A stretch of 64,000 nucleotides of DNA from positions 1,674,001 to 1,738,000 of the forward strand of contig QPFY01000002.1 in assembly GCA_003665825.1 (NCBI GenBank). Reading direction: 5' to 3'. This document shows positions 24,101 to 35,463 of the stretch, one piece after another; positions within the stretch are counted from its first letter, which is position 1; every line of letters starts with the position of its first letter. The DNA is from Microbotryum silenes-acaulis. Its lineage: Eukaryota > Basidiomycota > Microbotryomycetes > Microbotryales > Microbotryaceae. Position numbers and translations under genes: made by a program. The notes below the pieces were generated by a model that was not told where the DNA came from, did not search any database, and worked only from the letters and a program-made list of their open reading frames with translations.

Positions 24101-24411
24101 CCTTGAGCGGCGAGACGATCGCTCTGTGGCAGGGCACCGCAAAACGCAACGCCGAGATCTTTGAAGAGGTATTCCACTGCGTCCCTTCAGACCGAGTTCA
24201 CACGTGGAACGAGTACAAGGCGTTTGTCCCTCAAGCACCGGTTAAACCAGGCCATGTCGCGGATCCCAACATGTCCGCGCACGAGATCAAGACCAAGTTG
24301 GATCAGGTTAGGGGACATCTGGTGCCCTTACCTTTGGAGTTCCTTGATCAGGAAAAGTTGCTGGCGATGGATGCGGCGGTAAATCCGATGACGCTCGACA
24401 TTTATGTCTGA
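21112..24411 (+). CDS. Phospholipase D, short fungal type without PX/PH domains
   Basis: Phospholipase D hydrolyses phosphatidylcholine to phosphatidic acid. The coding exons are: the single base 21112 (A of ATG), 21205-21318, 21501-21541, 21652-21763, 21877-22167, 22249-22298, 22379-22950 and 23025-24411, giving 855 residues with all phases closed. The start codon is split: A|GTGAGT...GGCAG|TG, producing MSGFSSRFKDLK. Both HKD catalytic motifs are intact, HHEKIIVVD near residue 192 (inside the 50-nt exon) and HLKLMIVDD near 639 followed by GSANINERSM. Other landmarks are AYNPNHRHDEEHE, ADWWLSPE, GGLDLCFGRYD and FAGQDYNNARIQDF. Unlike yeast Spo14 (about 1,680 residues) there is no PX or PH domain, so membrane targeting must differ. 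Upstream frames at 20876 are leader, not coding. Confidence 0.92.
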
Positions 24412-24584
24412 GTTTTTGAGCGGGTTGTACATAGCGTGGATGCTATCTGTGCTTGAAGTGTCTGTCCCTAGCTTCTCTGTCCAGTGACCGTATACAAAGG
24501 CAATCGGAACTTGCAATTTGCAATTGCACGTACATATATCCTCGAAAGTATTACAACATGATCTCTTGCGACAATCCACTCTTT

Positions 24585-25152
24585 TCACGGGGTCTTTTGG
24601 GCCATATCGATCTTGACGCCTGCGCCTGCCGTCACAAGGGTCGAATCGATCAGACGTGAACTGAAAAGGATGAGCGTAATACCTACTGAGAGGAAACCCA
24701 CCCGAGGCCATCTGGGACATGGCACCCCCTTGCCGTTCCTGACGATGGCGTTCGCGCTTCTTCTTGTCGTTGCTTCGTTTGGAGAAGATGAAATACGGGA
24801 GAGCGACTTGAGGAAAGAGAAGACCGGATCAGAGTGGATGCTAGTACCCGAGAGCGCGGAGAGTGAGTACTGACGGGCCAATACAGCGGCGAAACTGAGC
24901 AGCGTACCCTCTGCGAATCAGGGCAAGCCAGTTTTAGAGGCGGAAGAGGATACAACAGACCAATGACACGCTGGACTGACTGGGTGTGGATCTTGCGGCG
25001 GGGACTCTCGATGGTTCGCGAGGGATAGACTGCGAGGTGGATCGGACATCTCGGGCTCTCCGGGTGGAGCTGAATGACCGGGGACGATCTCTCGCCGTGG
25101 CCAAGATAACTGGCTTACGGAATGGACGGGTGGTTCTGATTGGAAGCGACAT
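24585..25152 (-). CDS. Small putative mitochondrial membrane protein (unrecognised)
   Basis: Starts at ATG 25152. Exon 1 (25152-24961) encodes a basic, hydroxylated N-terminus (MSLPIRTTRPFRKPV..., RSFSSTRRA) that looks like a mitochondrial presequence. Exon 2 (24908-24848) encodes a hydrophobic helix (TLLSFAAVLARQYSLSAL), and exon 3 (24806-24702) a second short hydrophobic stretch followed by a strongly basic coiled tail (SKRSNDKKKRERHRQERQGG). Phases agree, but the exon 1 donor (GTCTGT) is weak and the C-terminal end is unresolved: I could not choose between a stop shortly after a final splice and a tail ending TP at 24585. I do not recognise the family; a small inner-membrane assembly or translocation factor would fit the layout. 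Confidence 0.4.
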
Positions 25153-25674
25153 GGCTGCGGAGGTGTGTGGTTGTCAGGAGCTGAACCTTGACGGAAGAAT
25201 CTCGGACGCTGAACCGTCGTGCGAGAACCCGACTCGATCACCAATTGCAAGCGCGCCGTAGCCCTCCTTATTAATAGCGTGCCGCGCCGTTGCCTGCCGG
25301 TGCGCCCCTCGGTCTCCCCCACATCGCGGGCGCTAATATGAATAAGAGACTGACGAGCGTGTAATCCAACCGTCAGTTAATTTCATATGATAGTAGCCGT
25401 AATGCTAGATGTACGTACCTGACGAGCGTGTAATCCAACCGTGGAGAGAAGACAACGGTTGGTGCGCATCGCCAGGCTTCACTAAACAAACGCGCGCTTC
25501 TAATCAAATAACCGATAGCCGCCTTCCTGCTAATCCTCATTCACCACACACTGGGCCGCCTTTTGTCGTCCCGCCGCGCTTCGCTGCCTCAGGCGGTTGC
25601 CGATCGGATCATCCCACGTAAGCACTCGTTCGATCGACTGCGCCTCATACAGCGCGTTCGCTCGCTCGACAACG
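25153..25674. other. Divergent promoter region
   Basis: Separates the minus-strand small protein gene from the plus-strand monooxygenase gene. It contains the 24-bp direct repeats at 25350-25442 and otherwise nothing recognised. Confidence 0.45.
25350..25442. repeat. 24-bp direct repeat, two copies
   Basis: An identical 24-bp sequence beginning CTGACGAGCGTGTAATCC lies at 25350-25373 and 25419-25442, separated by 45 bp of AT-rich sequence. Perfect identity and position between two divergent genes suggest either a recent small duplication or a paired regulatory site. Confidence 0.8.
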
Positions 25675-28492
25675 ATGCAAATCCCACCCAGCCGTACTCT
25701 GCGAGTGCTCGTCATCGGCGCTGGTCCAGCCGGGCTGACGACATGCAAGACGTTGCTGCACTTCCCCTCCGACTCGGCCGTCGATCGCGACTCGGAGCGA
25801 GTGTTCGACCCCGTCATCGTAGAGGCCGATGACAAGATTGGCGGCACGTTCGCCCAGAGGAGTTATGAGAACGGCACGCTCGTGTCGAGCAAGCAGTTGA
25901 CCAGCTTCACCGATTGTCAGTCCACGCCTTCCGTTGCAGGGGTCGATCGGCAGTGTGGGCGATGTGATCCCACTGCGGTCCGCGCGCACACCGGCGTGAT
26001 CATGAGCACCGAGCTCACGCTCATGTCTTCTCACCAGACCGCTTTCCCCTGTCACAACACGACCACGTCACCATGGATGAATACGTCGCCTACCTCAAAC
26101 GTTACGTCGATCGCTTCGGCCTCGCCTCCACCTCGGGTCAAGCGTGGCAAGGCTCCGTGTTTGAACACAAGTCGAGGTTGCAACTCAACACGAGGGTCCT
26201 CAGGATGGACAGGGATGGCAAAGGCGGCCATGATGTTACGATCCGGGATGCAGATGGTGAGCTGGATAGCGAGCGGGTGCTGGCGCCGAGAGCCGGAGAA
26301 TTTTGCTTGCTAAGTTTGCTCTCCGTCACTTCGGACACAGGCAAGGAGACCATCGTCAACGTGCAAGCGGTCGCAGTGTGCACAGGGCTCCACGTTCTTC
26401 CCGCCGTTCCGACCATCCCAGGCCTCCCCCGGAACCTCGTTCCTCAATCACCCCCCATCACGACCCCTTCCTCCCTCCCAATCCACCCACCCACAAGCGA
26501 CTACCCCAAGTCCTCGCAGCGTGAGGGCGTCCGGGTCATCCATTCCTCGCAATACAAGTCCCAATCCGAGTTCACGGACCGCAAAGTTCTCATCCTCGGA
26601 GTTGGAGAGACCTCGATGGATCTTTCATACGCCGCTATTCAGGGGGGTGCAACTGAGGTCACCGTTGTCCATCGGGGAGGGTTCCTCAGTTTTCCTAAAG
26701 TTCTCAATGACTTTAGTGTCTTTGGGTTCAAGTTTGAAGGCAATCTGCCTATCGATGGTCTGGTCAGTCTGCACGAGTCGCAGAAACTTGTGGACGCATC
26801 GATGCTCACTCTCATTCCTTTTCGACGTCCTTGCTAGATTACGAATCGTAGGTACTGAACCCCGACTATCGCATAAGAATATCTCGTGAACTACCTGACT
26901 CCCTGTTCTTTGGCACCCGCTACTGACCACCAGTGTTCGAGGTCAGTGTGATTCAGCTTTCCACTCCAGGAATCGCGTTTCGACGCTGACTCCCTGACCT
27001 CGCACGCAGACGGCCTATGTACACCCCTGGATCGCCTCCTCCCGCATGCGCTGGCACATCTCGGACTTTTTCGTGAAGCGAGTCATGGCGTTCCTCACAG
27101 GTACCTCGGCCGGATGTGGGCAATGGGTCGGCTCCTTGCCTCCGTCTCGACACGGCCGTGCTTTTGTCTTCTTGAAGTGAGACCAATTGAACCTTCGTAG
27201 CTTGAGCGCACTTCCAAAGCTGATCACCGCATCCTAAACACCACTGCAGCAAAAGCTCGAAAGCGATGCCTTACATCAACCGACCTCACAAACCGCGTTT
27301 CCGCATCTTGGCCAACATCCTACGCACCGATTACCTCGATCCTCAACTCCCCGACACGCCGTGCAAAGAAATTGAACTCGCCATGTGGCCTTCCCACATC
27401 GACGAAACAGGCAGAGTGCACTTCACTCCTGCCCGGGACTTACCCCAATCGAATGGGATTGAAAGGATCGAGGAGAAGAGGATGAAGGAGAAGGTCATTC
27501 GACCTGATTTGGTCGTGTTTTGTTCGGGGTATAGGCAGGATTGGAGCTGGTTGAGGGAGGGGTATCCTAAGGGACCGGGAGAGGTCGATGTGAGGGAGAT
27601 CGCGGATAGTCATGATCTCAGTGTTGGGTGGATCGGCTTTGTTCGAGTAAGTCATTCGATCCTGTGTGATTACGAGTTTGGGTTAGCTGAAGATGTGATT
27701 TCCGAACCTCGACTTCCGCAGCCCGGTGTGGGTGCGATTCCTTGCATTGCCGAGCAGCAAGCGATGCTTTGGTCCCTTTTACTCGCGCAGAAGGTCCCCG
27801 TTCCTACCTCAGAACCTCACTACCGGTTATTAGCGAGCAAGACGGCCCGAATTCAATATGGGTCAGGGCATTAAACTTACGTTCGGCGCGGGAGGTGTTG
27901 TGCTGATCTTTGGTCTATCGTCGGCCCGACCTTACGCAGTGTCGATCATTCGGCCTACATGTCGACCCTGGCCAAGGACATGGGTGCCGCACCTTCGTTG
28001 CTCGAGCTTTACAACAAGTACGGATGGCACGTCACGCTCTGCTATGCGTAAGTCCCTCATTCAACTCATTTTTTGCGCTGCACGAATGCTCAAAAACCAC
28101 GCATCTCACACGTGACGCAGCTTCGGCGCCGCCTTCGGCCCCTTCTATCGACTCGTCGGACCTTTCGCAGCTCCTGAACAAATGCGAGAAGTCGTGACGA
28201 CCGAGATTTGGGAAACTATCACCCGTCGAGGCTTGTTGGGCAACTTCTTCATGGGGGTCGTGAGCCCACTTCACTCGTGATTTGAAGTCCTAGGGAGCTT
28301 GCTCGACTGACTGTATGGCTGCTTTCCAACTAGATTCCTATGATATTTTATGGCATCGTCAATTCACTTGCGTTTGCGGTGGAGTTGATTTGGATTGGGT
28401 TGGGGAAACCTTTGGTTGATGAGAATGGGCATAGGAGGAAGAACGGGTCGATGAAGGGCAAGACGGCGAATGGGAGAGTCAAGGCGATGTGA
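25675..28492 (+). CDS. Flavin-containing monooxygenase (FMO family)
   Basis: Eleven exons: 25675-25915, 26038-26256, 26341-26762, 26838-26847 (10 nt), 26934-26941 (8 nt), 27010-27176, 27250-27646, 27722-27861, 27940-28047, 28121-28259 and 28334-28492, giving 669 residues with all phases consistent. FMOs use FAD and NADPH to oxygenate soft nucleophiles. The FAD-binding GAGPAG is at residues 15-20. The family motif appears as RVIHSSQYKS, followed by the NADPH-binding GVGETS near 239. The two micro-exons encode ITN-LFE, giving the conserved DGL-ITNLFE-TAYVHPW. The last exon starts with a hydrophobic segment (IPMIFYGIVNSLAFAVELIWIGL) that could anchor the protein to the ER, followed by a basic tail. 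Intron 2 (84 nt) is a multiple of three without stops. The substrate is unknown. Confidence 0.9.
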
Positions 28493-28953
28493 AGGGGGTA
28501 GACGGTTGTTTATGTTCCTATAGGTGTTAATTTATCGGCGGACCATGACGTATGTAACGAGGATCTGTATCCATTCCTCGACTCGCTCGTATCTCCTTTG
28601 CGGAATGTTCCTGCTGCCCAGATGTGGGTAGATGGGTCGAGATCAAACGCTGGATCTATCAAAACCATACCCATTTCATATTCCTGAAGTTCCTAGAGAG
28701 GCTTATTGTTGTTGCCGTTTGTACGTAAAGAAAATAGAAAGAAAGAAAAAACTACTGCCATGCTGCCATGCTGCCATATCACACTAGGAGCTGCCCCACC
28801 AAGATCCTAGACCTTTTCTCCAACACGTTTTCCTCGACGACACTTCCTTTTCGGAGCCCCTTCCGTTCTCTCCTCCTCCTCCTCTTCCTCGTGGCGCTTC
28901 AACGGAATCACTGCCTCCGCCCTTACTCCTTTCTCCGAGGGCTTGACCCGTTC
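28493..28953. other. Convergent intergenic region
   Basis: Between the 3' ends of the monooxygenase gene and HSP104. Holds a triple GCTGCCAT near 28756-28778 and an A-rich tract. No gene seen. Confidence 0.5.
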
Positions 28954-31900
28954 TCAATCCAACTCTTCCACCTGAATCTCATCCTCCTCGTCCGAATCGG
29001 CATCCCCATCGATATCCATCTTGAGCGGTTCGTGGTTGCCCAACACGACGATCCGGCTGGCCTGCGCATCAAACTCGACCCTTGCGATCTCTCCATCGCG
29101 AATCGATTCATCAATGATGAGTTTCGAAAGCGGGTTCAACAGCTCGGTCTGAATAGCGCGATTCAAAGGTCGAGCACCGTACGAAGGGTGATAACCGATC
29201 GAACCGAGGAAGTCCAATGCCGCGGGTGAGATTTGTAGAGTGATGTCGCGACCGTTGGTGCGTAGTCGTTTTTGGACTTCGGCGATGCGGATGTCGACGA
29301 TCGAGCGGACTTGGTCCTTCGAGAGGCGGGCGAAGATGATGGTCGAGTCGATGCGGTTGATGAACTCGGGTGGGAAGTGGGCCCGGATCGCCCCTTGGAC
29401 GAGCTCGTGGGTCGCAGGGGGGATGGTGTCCGCTTCGGGAAGGTCGGAGAGGTAGGCGGCACCCAGGTTCGAAGTCATGATGATGACGGCATTCCTGAAC
29501 GAGACGACGCGTCCCTGAGAGTCCGTCAAGCGCTGTGAGCGGATGTACAAGGGGAAGCGACGTCAGTACATGCGCTGAAGAATGAATCATGGCACGAAAA
29601 CGACTCACCCCATCGTCAAGGACCTGAAGAAGCAAGAGAATGGCTTCGCGCGACGCCTTTTCGATTTCGTCGATGAGAATGACGCAGTACGGTCGACGCC
29701 TAACGTACTCGGTCAAAGTGCCTCCTTCCTCGTGACCGACATAGCCAGGTGGAGATCCGATCAAGCGTGAGATGGAATGCTTCTCGCTGTATTCGGATCC
29801 GTCGATTCGGATCATCGCGTCGGGCGAGTCGAACAAGAAGCGTGCCAGAGCCTTGGACAGGAGCGTCTTGCCCGTTCCCGAAGGACCGACGAACAGGAAC
29901 GAGGCAATCGGTCGTTCTTGATTCGAGAGACCGGATCGAGAAAGGCGAATCGCGTTGGCGACTGCGGCGACGGCGTCATTCTGCCCCACGACCTCTTTGC
30001 GCAGGATCGACTCCATCTTCATCAGCTTCGCCTTTTCGGTGAGACGCAGCTGCTGGAGAGGAATGCCGCTCCATTGCGACACCACCGCTTGAACGTGTTC
30101 CGGCAGCACGACGTCGCCGGCGAGCATTTCAACCCCCGATGCCCTGGCCTGAGCATCCTCCTCCTTCTTCTGGGTCTCGAGGCTTGCCAAACGAGTTTGT
30201 AGATCAGGAATCGCGTAGTGACGAAGATCGGCGGCTGTTGCAAGGTCATAGCGTCGTTCGGCGTCCGCGGCCTTGGCTTGGAGCTCGTCAATTTTGCGCT
30301 TGATGGTATTGATCTCCTCGCCCTTGCTCCGTTCAGCGGACAGACGTGCCATGATGGGCTTGAGTTGATCGTCGAGGCGTGCCACTTGCTGTTGGAGTTC
30401 GGTGATCTTGGCCTTGGCAACTTCGTCGTTCTTGTTCTTGGAAAGCTCATTGCGGATCGCGTGCAATTCGATTTCGAGTTGCAGCTTGGCGCGCTCAATC
30501 TGTGGGAAGGATTTTCGAGGTTAGCATCTGGTGTGCACATTGAGCGCGATGCTTCGGACCGGGCTCACCTTATCAACCTCCTCTGGTACAGATTCCCGAG
30601 CGACGCGAACGGCGGAGGCCGCCTCGTCGATGAGGTCGATGGCGGCATCGGGCAGCTTTCGCGAGGTGAGGTAACGATGGGCGAGCGTGGCGGCCGAGAT
30701 GAGCGTCGCATCGGCGATGCTGACCTCGTGGTGCAGCTCGTACTTTTCCTTGATACCTCGCAGGATCGAGATCGTTTCCGGGACCGACGGCTCGTTGACT
30801 GCGGTAGGAAGCAAAGAAGGTCAAAAGGTCAGGGAAAGTTCGAAACACTTTACTACGCCAATCAGACTTACCTTGCACAGTCTGGAATCGCCGTTCGAAA
30901 GCGGCATCTTTCTCGATGTATTTGCGGTACTCGGAAAGAGTGGTCGCACCAATGCAGCGGATCTTGCCTCGACTGAGCGAGGGCTTGAGAATGTTGGCGG
31001 CGTCCAGCCCACCGCCCGAGGCTCCTTGACCGGCCATGAGCAGATGCATCTGTCATCGTAAAAAGGAGAGGAGATAGTCAATTTCGGTTGAAGAAGGAGG
31101 TCAGCCTAACTCATGGTGAACTCACCTCATCGATAAAGAGAATGACGGGCGCTTCAGACTTTTCAACCTCGGTGATGACGGACGTGAGTCGCTCTTCGAA
31201 TTGACCCTTGTACGAAGCACCAGCGGTCAAAGCACCGACGTCGAGCGCCCACAATCGACCGAGCAAGGACGGTGGAACATCGCGATTCGTAATTCGTTGG
31301 GCCAACCCTTCCGCGACGGCAGTCTTGCCGACACCGGGCTCACCGATCAGGACGGCGTTGTTCTTGGTCCGCCTCGAGAGGATGCGGATGCAGCGTCGGA
31401 TCTCGTTGTCTCGTCCAATGACAGGGTCGAGCCGGCCTTGCTCAGCTTCGGCGGTGAGATCGCGAGCGTACTTGGACAGTGCTTCAAAGCCGTCCTCGGC
31501 GCCTCGCGAGTTGACCTGCTTGCCGCCTCGGACTTGATCGGCGGCCTTCTTGACGGCCTCAACGTTGGAACCGGCCTCCTTGAGCATGTTGGTGATGGCC
31601 GAGTCCTGTACGAGCGCGAGGATGAGGTGGTCCTGGGCGACAAAGGTGTCGTTCTTCTCCTTGGCGATCTTGTTGGCGGTGGTGATGACCTTGCCCATTC
31701 CGGGCGAGAGCGAGACATCATCGGGTGCGGGCTCTTGTGCGGGAAGGCGTACGATGAATTTGGCCAGAGACCGTGCAAAGACTTCGGGTTGTGCGCCAGC
31801 CTGGGAGAAAGAAGCAAATGGAAGAAATGGTCAGTTGTGGCTCACGAGGTGGGGTGGTCAAGGTGGAGGCGGGGGAAACTTGCCTTGTTGAGAATGGAGT

Positions 31901-32154
31901 GGAACAAGGTCTGTCCTGGTTGAGCTCCCTCTGCTGTCGAAGGCGTCAGCAGGGCCGAGGCGAGATGAGCTGGTGCGACCTATGTGGAAGAGGAGACGAG
32001 GTCAGCTCGTGTCCGGTTAACGTCATGAATGCAGCGATGGTCGTTCTGGGGGAAGCCTGCAGCTTACCTGTGAGTTAGAATGCTCCTTGGCGAGGGAGAG
32101 AGCAGCCTCGAGTGACCTCTGAGCGGCTTCGGTAAAGTTATTGGCAGAGGCCAT
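28954..32154 (-). CDS. HSP104: Hsp104/ClpB-type protein disaggregase
   Basis: Seven exons: 32154-32068, 31979-31884, 31800-31126, 31049-30872, 30798-30569, 30499-29609 and 29532-28954, encoding 911 residues, the usual length for cytosolic Hsp104. The ATP-driven hexamer threads aggregated proteins through its pore and cooperates with Hsp70. Order: Clp-N repeats ([15 protein letters not shown]...; QDHLILAL), NBD1 with Walker [11 protein letters not shown] near 212 and Walker B ILFIDE, a coiled middle domain ([14 protein letters not shown]... through about residue 530), and NBD2 with Walker A GPSGTGKT near 627 and pore loop GYVGHEEGG. The acidic C-terminus ends EELD, as in cytosolic Hsp104, for TPR co-chaperone binding. 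The second intron is GC-AG (AAG|GCAAGT). A step-type heat-shock element lies upstream. Confidence 0.97.
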
Positions 32155-32785
32155 GATGGTTGTCGTTCAGGGGCCTGATTCGTCAAGTGGGGGCGGTGGT
32201 AGGAAGCTGAGTGAGGTGTGTGGTGCTAGATGAGGATGCTCGGGCGTGGGTACCTTTGGATGTACCTAGTTCTTGTGCAAGTATGTGTCGCGCGGTGTGC
32301 GTATACGTGTGTGTATGTGTATGTGGTGAGGAGAGGGAGAAAGGCAAGAAGGAGCAACGCGCGCTTCTCGCACAACCACCCTCGGCCTCGGGCGTCGGGC
32401 TGGGCGGGCGATCGTCTGTCAGGCCTGTCGGGGCAAAGAAGGCGCTCGAACATGCTCGAAGAATTGCGCGCCACTGCCCGGGGCCGCTCCACAACGGTCC
32501 ACTGCATTCCTCCGGTTGATGTAGAATGGAAGCATTTCCACCAGATGATATAACTATTTCCAGCAATATCGGAGCAAAATTTTCGACGGGCCAAGGGCAT
32601 ACTAGTACTGGCGGGTGTCGCCCCACTGGCTGCCAAAATCATGATCAGCCCGACTCGCATCAGCTCGCGCCCTGCCACTGAGCAGCGGACACAGGCTGAC
32701 ACTGGCTGACATCGCCCGACTCGCACCCAAGGTGGTCCGAGCGCAAGGCTCCCCCTCTCAACCTCATCGCTCCGAATCCGTCCTC
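32155..32785. promoter_or_regulatory. Shared divergent promoter of HSP104 and SEN34
   Basis: 631 bp separate the two start codons. It contains a GT/TA-rich purine-pyrimidine tract (32295-32330), an AGGGG stress-response-type box at 32169-32173 close to the HSP104 start, and the heat-shock element described separately. Frames inside are short and unsupported. Confidence 0.5.
32438..32460 (-). promoter_or_regulatory. Step-type heat-shock element
   Basis: Three GAA triplets at 32438, 32448 and 32458 are spaced exactly 10 bp apart (TTC-n7-TTC-n7-TTC in the HSP104 orientation), with an extra GAA directly after the last. That is the step arrangement bound by fungal Hsf1. It sits about 285 bp upstream of the HSP104 start codon, where such a site would make sense. 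Confidence 0.5.
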
Positions 32786-34059
32786 ATGGCCAGCACAAGC
32801 ACCCGCACACCCACGACAATGTCACCACCAGAACAAGAGCGAATCAAGATCTACGTTTCGAACCAACGTGGCTACATCTGGGATGTACGAGGTACGACAT
32901 GGAACACCCTCACTCTTCGAGTCTTCGCAGGCACCGGGATCGCAAGCTGACTGGACCCGCCCGTCCCAGCAGACTTGCAAACCCTTCGAGTGAATCATCA
33001 TATTTGTGGTGTGCTTTCCGGCACTCTGCCCCAGGTCGGACAACAAAACGTGTTCTTAGGGATTCCGTTGCTGCTGCTGCCGGACGAGATTGTCTTGCTC
33101 GTTCGCAACAGTCAGTTCTCGCCCTGTTGCCACGACCGGATTCATGAGACAGAATCCAACTCATCCTTCGACCCCACTTTCATCAGACCTTGCTGTCCTC
33201 ATCGACGACCGAGCAGCGCATCACCCCCCAACGACCGAACAAGCGACCCACTACGACTCCCAACGCCAATCCGCGATCCAAGCCCAGCAGAAACACATCC
33301 GTCAATTCGAGCAAGAGAAGAAACTCAAGATGGCCCGCCTCTTCAAAGACAAGATTGAGAAGAAGCGCTTGCTCAAATTAGAGAAGAATCAACACGTCGA
33401 AACACGGGCGAATGACGAGGAAGTCGCATCTGCAGAGATACAAGCAGAAACAGGGGTTTGGCAGCTCAATGTCCCCGACTTGGAACCGAATGGGAGATCG
33501 AAATCACCCGTCGCGTCGACATCGTCGGCACCTACAAGAGAAGCCGACGAGGACCTCAGCGGTGTACCGTATACGATCATGATTCAGGGTTCCTCGACCG
33601 ACGCACCCTGGCACGATCCTGCTTGGGCGTCGTATTCGACTCTGGAAGCTGCTAAAGAGGCAGGCGTGTGGGATTACCCGACGAATCAGCTGCAACAGAG
33701 TCGGTCCAAGGTCTTTGAGGACCTGTGGAGGAAAGGTCATTTCATGGGAGGTGGATTGAGGTTTGGCGGCGATTTCTTGGTTTACCCCGGTTCGTTCTTC
33801 TCGAAAAGATTTCAATACGACGCGGTTTGGAAAGCTAACCGAAACCTTTGTTATTATCGCCCTAGGCGATCCATTACGATACCATTCGCATTTCACCTTA
33901 ACCGTGCTCTCGTCGTTGGACCAAAAGATCATGCCATTGGATCTCATCTCGTACGGTCGACTGGCGACGGCGGTGAAAAAGGCTCACCTCTTGGCCAGCT
34001 GGGACGAGAAAGAGGACAAGGTCGAGTATTTCTCGTTGGAATGGGCTGCAATGGGCTAG
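32786..34059 (+). CDS. SEN34: tRNA-splicing endonuclease subunit Sen34
   Basis: Four exons, 32786-32891, 32973-33110, 33187-33789 and 33866-34059, encode 346 residues. A later in-frame ATG (32819) is a possible alternative start. Sen34 is the catalytic subunit that cuts the 3' splice site of pre-tRNAs within the Sen2-Sen15-Sen34-Sen54 complex. The C-terminal nuclease fold is clear: FMGGGLRFGGDFLVYPGDPL, then RYHSHF, which supplies the catalytic His, and YGRLATAVKKAHLL, which supplies the Lys. The N-terminus (RIKIYVSNQRGYIWDVRDLQTLR, HHICGVLSGTLP) is also typical. A charged coiled segment (QAQQKHIRQFEQEKKLKMAR) separates the two. The third intron, inside the VYPG|DPLRYH motif, uses donor GTTCGT, so that donor is supported by protein conservation on both sides. 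Confidence 0.93.
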
Positions 34060-35214
34060 GACGTGGCAGGCAAAACTACTGAGGAGCCGATGCTCGTCAG
34101 GGTCGCATTAACATGTCTCTGCCGTTCGCGAGGTTCGGCGGTTGAGTTTGCCGACCGAATCCCGTGATTAGCCGGATCATCTCTGCCTGAAGATGGATTA
34201 TCGTTCGATCGTTAATACCTAATATTCATTATGTCTTTACCTTGTTGTAAAAAGTGTTCACCACGAAGAGTATGAATTTCGTGCAAAGCATCCCTACTCA
34301 AACGCACCCGGTTCCTCAGAATGACGTCGAGATGATCGATGCTGGCTGAGCTCGGACCCGCCTGACTTGGGCCCGATTCGAAGCACTTTCAACAAGCTCT
34401 ACCTTGCTCGATGGCATCAGCACAAGGAACAAATTCCCCTACCAACCCCGTACTCTCTTACTCGCGAAGTCCGCTCGCATCTCAAATTCCGACTTCGACG
34501 TCTGCCAGACGGCGAGCTTCTGGACCAGATGATGTGACTTGACGTTTTCATGAGTACGGAGTTTCTGAGTTTTCTCTCCTGATTTTCCTCCCCTCTCCTC
34601 TCTCTCTTTCTCGATTGTGCCTATTCTTTAACACCGTGGAATAGGAAGGGTGGTTGGTGCTCACATGATTGGAATCACACTTTTGGTGGTTTCAGGAGTG
34701 TGGGGGCTGCATGGATCTAGTGGCTATGACTTTACATAAGTCCAACCCCCCTTTTCAAGAAACATTGATTTTGCGTAGATAACCGAATATGTGAAATCTA
34801 ATCAGGCTTGATACAAAAAAAAAATCGACGCGAGGGCGACGAGTCAACCGATGGTCTCCGGTGGTGCCTTCGCTTTTACCCCATACAAATCTATACAAAT
34901 CCTCCCCAGCAGTCCCCAGCGGTCTATCGCCCTTGGCACCTCGACCGTCACTCTTTTTTTTACTTGGCGTTTTGATCCATCAGCATATCGGCCACTCCAC
35001 TCATTACACCCGACTTGCGAGGGTCGGTCCCCCTCGAGACTGCTCCGGCTCGCTTCGTCGTTCCCCCTTTCGGACCAAGTCGGACGGTCGGTCGGGGTAC
35101 GGCTCACCACCACTCGCACTCGCGTGACACTGGACGCAGTGGACGGCGGTGATTGGCACGTGAACACGTCCTCAGCAGAGCCACGTGCTCTCGCGTGGTC
35201 CCCCCAATGGGAAC
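34060..35214. other. Intergenic, no gene recognised
   Basis: About 1.15 kb containing a CT/TC-rich stretch near 34570-34620, an A-run near 34817 and the promoter of the carrier gene. Frames on both strands are short and lack recognisable features. Confidence 0.45.
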
Positions 35215-35432
35215 ATGGCCCACTTTGCTGATCCGACCACAACCACCAGCGATCCGACCGGCTCGAGCTCGTGCTTATGGGCACATGTTTCTGAGCGAGC
35301 CGGGACGACTGGGAGCTTCGCCGGCGCGACGTCGGGTACGAGTGGTGCTCAGACGGCGGCAGCAGCAGCGGTAGCGGCAGCGGCGGCAGCGCCATCAGCA
35401 CTCGCCTCCAACTCGAACCGGTCAATCGGAAC

Positions 35433-35463
<31 letters not shown>

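Noticed and set aside
26625..26930. Micro-exon region read as a simple stop of the monooxygenase at 26837
   Set aside because: Ending there would lose conserved downstream segments (TAYVHPW, GYRQDWSW) that all fit one continuous spliced protein.
29111..30466. Long HSP104 frame reading through the intron after DDG into a non-family C-terminus
   Set aside because: The GTGAGT donor at 29608 and acceptor at 29533 restore the conserved [10 protein letters not shown] continuation; the read-through tail has no similarity to Hsp104.
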